A stretch of 64,000 nucleotides of DNA from Flagellimonas meishanensis. GTDB lineage: Bacteria > Bacteroidota > Bacteroidia > Flavobacteriales > Flavobacteriaceae. Every line of letters starts with the position of its first letter. Positions within the stretch are counted from its first letter, which is position 1. Location of the stretch: assembly GCF_019880545.1 (NCBI RefSeq), contig NZ_JAINVW010000001.1, forward strand, positions 1,302,001 to 1,366,000, in the 5' to 3' direction. The position numbers and the translations under genes were made by a program. This document shows positions 61,151 through 64,000 of the stretch, one piece after another. Below the pieces are notes generated by a model. The model was not told the origin of the DNA. It ran no database searches and saw only the letters and a program-made list of their open reading frames with translations.

Positions 61151-61591
61151 TTATTTCCTGAAAATGTATCGGGTAATAAAGATACCCTGGCCATCTCCTT
61201 TGCCGCCTTCACTTTCAACGCCACTTACCACAAAGGCAAGTTCCCATCCATTGGTGATCATGTCATTGATCATGGAAGTGATCAAGGCATCGTTGGCCGC
61301 AATATTTTGAAAACGGATACCACCCAAATTGTAGAAGTTCAGCAATTTGGTCTCTTCAAAGTTCTTTACCCGAATTTCGCTTCGGTCAGACTTGTTTCTT
61401 GTGTTGTCATCTTCCGTCTGAACACTGGTAAACTCTTTGTAATCTTTGTTCTCAAGTGCATTGATGATTCGGGACCTTCCCAAACCATTGGGCACGATGG
61501 ATTCCACACTAGTAATCACCTTGTACTCTTGCGCATTGGCGCCAAACGTTGCAGCTAGGGCTATCACTGCTAGGAATACGATTTTTTTCAT
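61151..61591 (-). CDS. Secreted protein of unknown function
   Basis: 146 residues from the ATG at 61591; the frame extends 19 residues upstream but MKKIVFLAVIALAATFGANA is a natural signal peptide, cut after residue 20. The mature part starts QEYKVITSVESIVPNGLGRS and is rich in polar residues, with RNKSDRSEIRVKNFEETKLL and a C-terminal DMITNGWELAFVVSG. The last segment, an amphipathic helix then GWEL, resembles small DUF4177-like proteins, but the match is weak. It is divergent from rsgA. Confidence 0.8.
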   Translation of the reverse strand: MKKIVFLAVIALAATFGANAQEYKVITSVESIVPNGLGRSRIINALENKDYKEFTSVQTEDDNTRNKSDRSEIRVKNFEETKLLNFYNLGGIRFQNIAANDALITSMINDMITNGWELAFVVSGVESEGGKGDGQGIFITRYIFRK

Positions 61592-61685
61592 AATTTGATT
61601 ATAATTGATTATTAACTCTGTTAACAAAGATATACGTACAAAGCCCAAGATTATTGTTTCTTTGTAATCAAAATGTCAACAAATA

Positions 61686-62627
61686 GTGCAGGGAACTGTT
61701 TATAAATCCACGGGAAGCTGGTATTCCGTAAAGGCCCAGGATGGTAATTTTTATGATTGTCGGATAAAGGGAAAGTTTCGCATGCAGGATATCAAGAGTA
61801 CCAATCCCATTGCCGTGGGTGATCATGTGGAGTTTGATTTGGAGCAGGCCGGGGACGAAACCCTTGGCATAATCACCGAAATCCATGATAGAAAGAATTA
61901 CATCATCCGGAAATCCGTAAAGCTCTCCAAGCAAACCCATATCATAGCCGCCAATTTGGACCAGGTCTTTTTGCTGGTCACCTTGAACAACCCCACCACA
62001 TATACCATATTCATAGATCGTTTTTTGGCCACCGCGGAGGCCTATGATATTCCCGTTGTGATTTTGTTCAACAAGATAGATACCTATGGCAAGGATGAAA
62101 TTGAAGAGGTGGACCATCTGTTTCAGTTGTACAGCGAAATAGGATACCATTGCCTTAAAATAAGCGCCAAGACAAAACAAAATGTAGAAAAGGTCAAGGA
62201 ACTGATGAAGGACAAGACTAGTATGTTCTCTGGCCATTCCGGCGTGGGGAAGTCAACCTTGATCAATGCGGTGGAGCCGAACATGGAACTTCGGACCGCC
62301 CAAATATCCGAACAGCATCAACAGGGACAGCATACCACCACTTTTGCGGAAATGTACGATCTTTCTTTTGGGGCAACGATCATTGATACCCCCGGAATAA
62401 AAGGCTTTGGCATTGTAGATATGGAAGCCGAGGAGATTGGGGATTATTTTCCGGAGTTCTTCAAGCTTAAATCGGCGTGTAAATTCAATAACTGTTTACA
62501 TCTTGATGAACCCAAATGTGCGGTCAAACAAGCTTTGGAGAATGATGCACTAGCTTGGAGCCGTTATCGCAGTTATGTACAGATGATAACAGGTGAAGAT
62601 GATGATAATTTTAGGGATAGGTCATGA
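61686..62627 (+). CDS. rsgA: Ribosome small-subunit GTPase RsgA
   Basis: Helps late maturation of the 30S subunit. 313 residues from a GTG start, chosen because MQGTVYKSTGSWYSVK is the standard flavobacterial N-terminus (OB fold). Seen: the circularly permuted GTPase order, LFNKIDTYG (G4), KISAKT (G5), GHSGVGKSTLINAV (G1, near residue 180), QHTTTF (G2), IDTPGIKGFGIVDM (G3), then the C-terminal zinc finger CKFNNCLHLDEPKC. It overlaps dtd by 4 bp, so the two are coupled. Confidence 0.96.
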   Translation: MQGTVYKSTGSWYSVKAQDGNFYDCRIKGKFRMQDIKSTNPIAVGDHVEFDLEQAGDETLGIITEIHDRKNYIIRKSVKLSKQTHIIAANLDQVFLLVTLNNPTTYTIFIDRFLATAEAYDIPVVILFNKIDTYGKDEIEEVDHLFQLYSEIGYHCLKISAKTKQNVEKVKELMKDKTSMFSGHSGVGKSTLINAVEPNMELRTAQISEQHQQGQHTTTFAEMYDLSFGATIIDTPGIKGFGIVDMEAEEIGDYFPEFFKLKSACKFNNCLHLDEPKCAVKQALENDALAWSRYRSYVQMITGEDDDNFRDRS

Positions 62628-63076
62628 GGGCGGTAATCCAAAGAGTGTCCAGGGCAAGTGTAACGGTCGATGGCAAGTTGGTCTCATCGATAGAACTCGG
62701 GCTTCTGGTTTTGCTGGGCATTGAGGACGCAGATGGAAGTGAGGACACGGAATGGCTGTCCAAAAAACTGGTGAACCTTCGCATTTTCAATGACGAGCAG
62801 GGTGTAATGAACCGTTCCATAGTTGATGTGGGTGGGGATATCATCGTAGTAAGCCAGTTTACCCTGCATGCTCTTACAAAAAAGGGTAATAGGCTCTCAT
62901 ATATAAAAGCGTCCAAACCTGAAATTGCAATTCCTATCTACGAAGGGTTTGTAAAAGTGTTGGAAAAAATTCTCGGTAAAACCATTGGCACCGGGGTTTT
63001 TGGAGCCGACATGAAGGTGGAATTGCTTAACGATGGTCCGGTAACCATTGTGATAGACTCCAAAAGGAGGGAATAA
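62624..63076 (+). CDS. dtd: D-aminoacyl-tRNA deacylase
   Basis: Removes D-amino acids (and glycine) mischarged on tRNA. 150 residues, the normal length. Seen: MRAVIQRVSRASVTVDGK at the N-terminus, LGLLVLLGIEDADGSEDTEW, IIVVSQFTLHALTKKGNRLS with the SQFT nucleophile region, and KTIGTGVFGADMKVELLNDG followed by PVTIVIDS, the cross-subunit Gly-cisPro (here NDGPVT). Its ATG overlaps the rsgA stop. Confidence 0.97.
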   Translation: MRAVIQRVSRASVTVDGKLVSSIELGLLVLLGIEDADGSEDTEWLSKKLVNLRIFNDEQGVMNRSIVDVGGDIIVVSQFTLHALTKKGNRLSYIKASKPEIAIPIYEGFVKVLEKILGKTIGTGVFGADMKVELLNDGPVTIVIDSKRRE

Positions 63077-63155
63077 AGCTTTTCGTCTATTTTATTTTCC
63101 TTTTTGTAAGAAATTAGGCATATTAGCACCAGCTAAACCAACCTATATTTCTTTA

Positions 63156-64000
63156 ATGCGATTACCCCACGTACTACTTCTTTTCATAAGCTTTCAATTG
63201 TCCTTTTCCCAAAACTATAGTTATCAGGCAATTCCGCAGGAACTGCTTCAAAATGCAGATGCTGTGGTAAGGAATGATGAAATGAGAGTGGTTATTCTTA
63301 GGCAAGATTTGATGGAAGTTTCAACAAGGAGGGTCGTCACAGTTTTGAACGGACAAGGAGATAGATTTGTCAAAGCCTATATGTTTTATGACAACAACGA
63401 TAAGATTAATACACTTGAGGCCCGAGTATTTGATAAGACCGGAAAAGAAATAAAGAAGATAAGGCAAAAGGATTTTTTTGATCAAAGCGCAGTAAGTGGA
63501 GGCACTTTGTATTCTGACACACGAATACTGTATTTGAGATACACGCCGACCCACTATCCCTATACTGTCGAATTCACTAGGGTATATACTACTTCCAACA
63601 CAGCATTCAGTCCTTCATGGAATTTTTTGGATGGATATCGGGTTAGCACACAACAGAGCAAGTTTACCTATAGGGTTGATTGTAATATACCATTCAGATT
63701 TAAAGATTCAAATTTGGAGGAATATGAAATACAAAAGAAAATATCTGAAAACCAGATTCAATATTCGGGAAGTAAGTTGAAGGCACTTGAGGCAGAACCA
63801 ATGTCTCCACCTTTTTCTGATTTTGTGCCCAATGTGAGAACTTCAATCTCCAGATTTCATTTGGAAGGAGTGGATGGTGTTGCAACAAGTTGGCAGGATT
63901 TTGGCAAATGGATGCACGACAAATTACTTATGGGAAGGGATTATTTAGACCCTCAAACAATCAAAACCATGGGAGCCTTAGTAAAAGACATTGAAGACCC
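63156..64000 (+). CDS. DUF3857 domain protein, partial (C-terminus off window)
   Basis: 281 codons are visible from the ATG at 63156; the rest lies to the right of the window. Seen: a signal peptide of about 18 residues (LPHVLLLFISFQLSFSQ), IPQELLQNADAVVRNDEMRV, YDNNDKINTLEARVFDKTG, then KEIKKIRQKDFFDQSAVSGG, a pattern typical of the DUF3857 N-terminal beta domain of Bacteroidota. Such proteins commonly go on into a transglutaminase-like domain, and the WQDFGKWMHDKLL stretch near residue 250 resembles the lead-in to it. Role unknown, likely envelope. It is 79 bp behind dtd. Confidence 0.85.
   Translation, partial: MRLPHVLLLFISFQLSFSQNYSYQAIPQELLQNADAVVRNDEMRVVILRQDLMEVSTRRVVTVLNGQGDRFVKAYMFYDNNDKINTLEARVFDKTGKEIKKIRQKDFFDQSAVSGGTLYSDTRILYLRYTPTHYPYTVEFTRVYTTSNTAFSPSWNFLDGYRVSTQQSKFTYRVDCNIPFRFKDSNLEEYEIQKKISENQIQYSGSKLKALEAEPMSPPFSDFVPNVRTSISRFHLEGVDGVATSWQDFGKWMHDKLLMGRDYLDPQTIKTMGALVKDIED

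Noticed and set aside
1..64000. CRISPR arrays, tRNA and rRNA genes, transposases, prophage genes
   Set aside because: I looked for regular spaced repeats, tRNA cores and the usual protein families on both strands and found none.

Overview
The window reads as chromosomal DNA from a marine-type member of the Flavobacteriaceae (Bacteroidota), probably in or near the Muricauda/Flagellimonas-Zobellia part of the family (inference). Support comes from a gliding-motility GldA gene, several promoters with the Bacteroidota -7 box TAnnTTTG, outer-membrane proteins with carboxypeptidase-regulatory-like domains, head-GIN proteins, a membrane pyrophosphatase and a MetX-aspartokinase-homoserine dehydrogenase fusion. 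No rRNA, tRNA, transposase, integrase or CRISPR array was seen.

Region by region. 1-1035 is the 5' part of a sugar-porter gene on the minus strand. 1259-4556 is an AT-rich accessory block of small minus-strand genes (two VOC/glyoxalase-fold proteins, one DUF998 protein, two unknown membrane proteins and a decayed fragment). They are separated by four long imperfect inverted repeats that end in AACGGTC / GTTGTG and swallow or touch the stop codon of the preceding gene. This is the layout of an integron-like gene-cassette array. 4667-7926 carries thyA, a four-helix-bundle gene remnant, a nucleoside transporter and a BFN/UVR protein. 8017-10934 has etfBA divergent from pdhB, with a perfect 28-bp palindrome between them. 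11092-20479 holds a DUF5686 outer-membrane protein, a Na+-type membrane pyrophosphatase, a TonB-like protein, an alcohol dehydrogenase, a serine hydrolase and a deoxynucleoside kinase.

20766-33546 is a sulfur and methionine region. It contains metK, a SAM riboswitch, an O-acetylhomoserine sulfhydrylase, the MetX-AK-HSD fusion and a second sulfhydrylase, then an Rrf2 regulator, cysH, a HEPN-tailed sulfite reductase, cobA for siroheme, and a ferredoxin-NADP reductase-like flavoprotein. The theme returns at 40273-45192, where a second SAM riboswitch precedes a split methionine synthase and metF. Together these genes cover sulfite to sulfide, aspartate to O-acetylhomoserine, homocysteine, methionine and SAM. 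ATP sulfurylase genes are not in the window. Between the two lies a RDD/SpoIIM/DUF4129/DUF4350/MoxR/DUF58 membrane cluster (34175-40186).

45212-52865 holds envelope genes: a PagL-like lipid A deacylase, a head-GIN lipoprotein, a serine hydrolase, a membrane-anchored LuxR-type regulator, a TonB-receptor-like barrel and a PLP decarboxylase. 53001-54981 looks like a small self-contained regulon: a four-cysteine MarR-type regulator, a CPVC thioredoxin-fold protein, a lipoprotein and a DUF2024 protein, with three copies of the palindrome TTAGGAATCCTAA at promoters. 55018-55911 is gldA. 56152-60282 is a phenylalanine/tyrosine operon (prephenate dehydratase, aminotransferase, prephenate dehydrogenase, DAHP synthase-chorismate mutase). 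It is preceded by a short Phe/Tyr-rich leader peptide and a terminator/antiterminator pair, i.e. classical attenuation. The window ends with a head-GIN protein, a secreted protein of unknown function, rsgA, dtd and the start of a DUF3857 gene.
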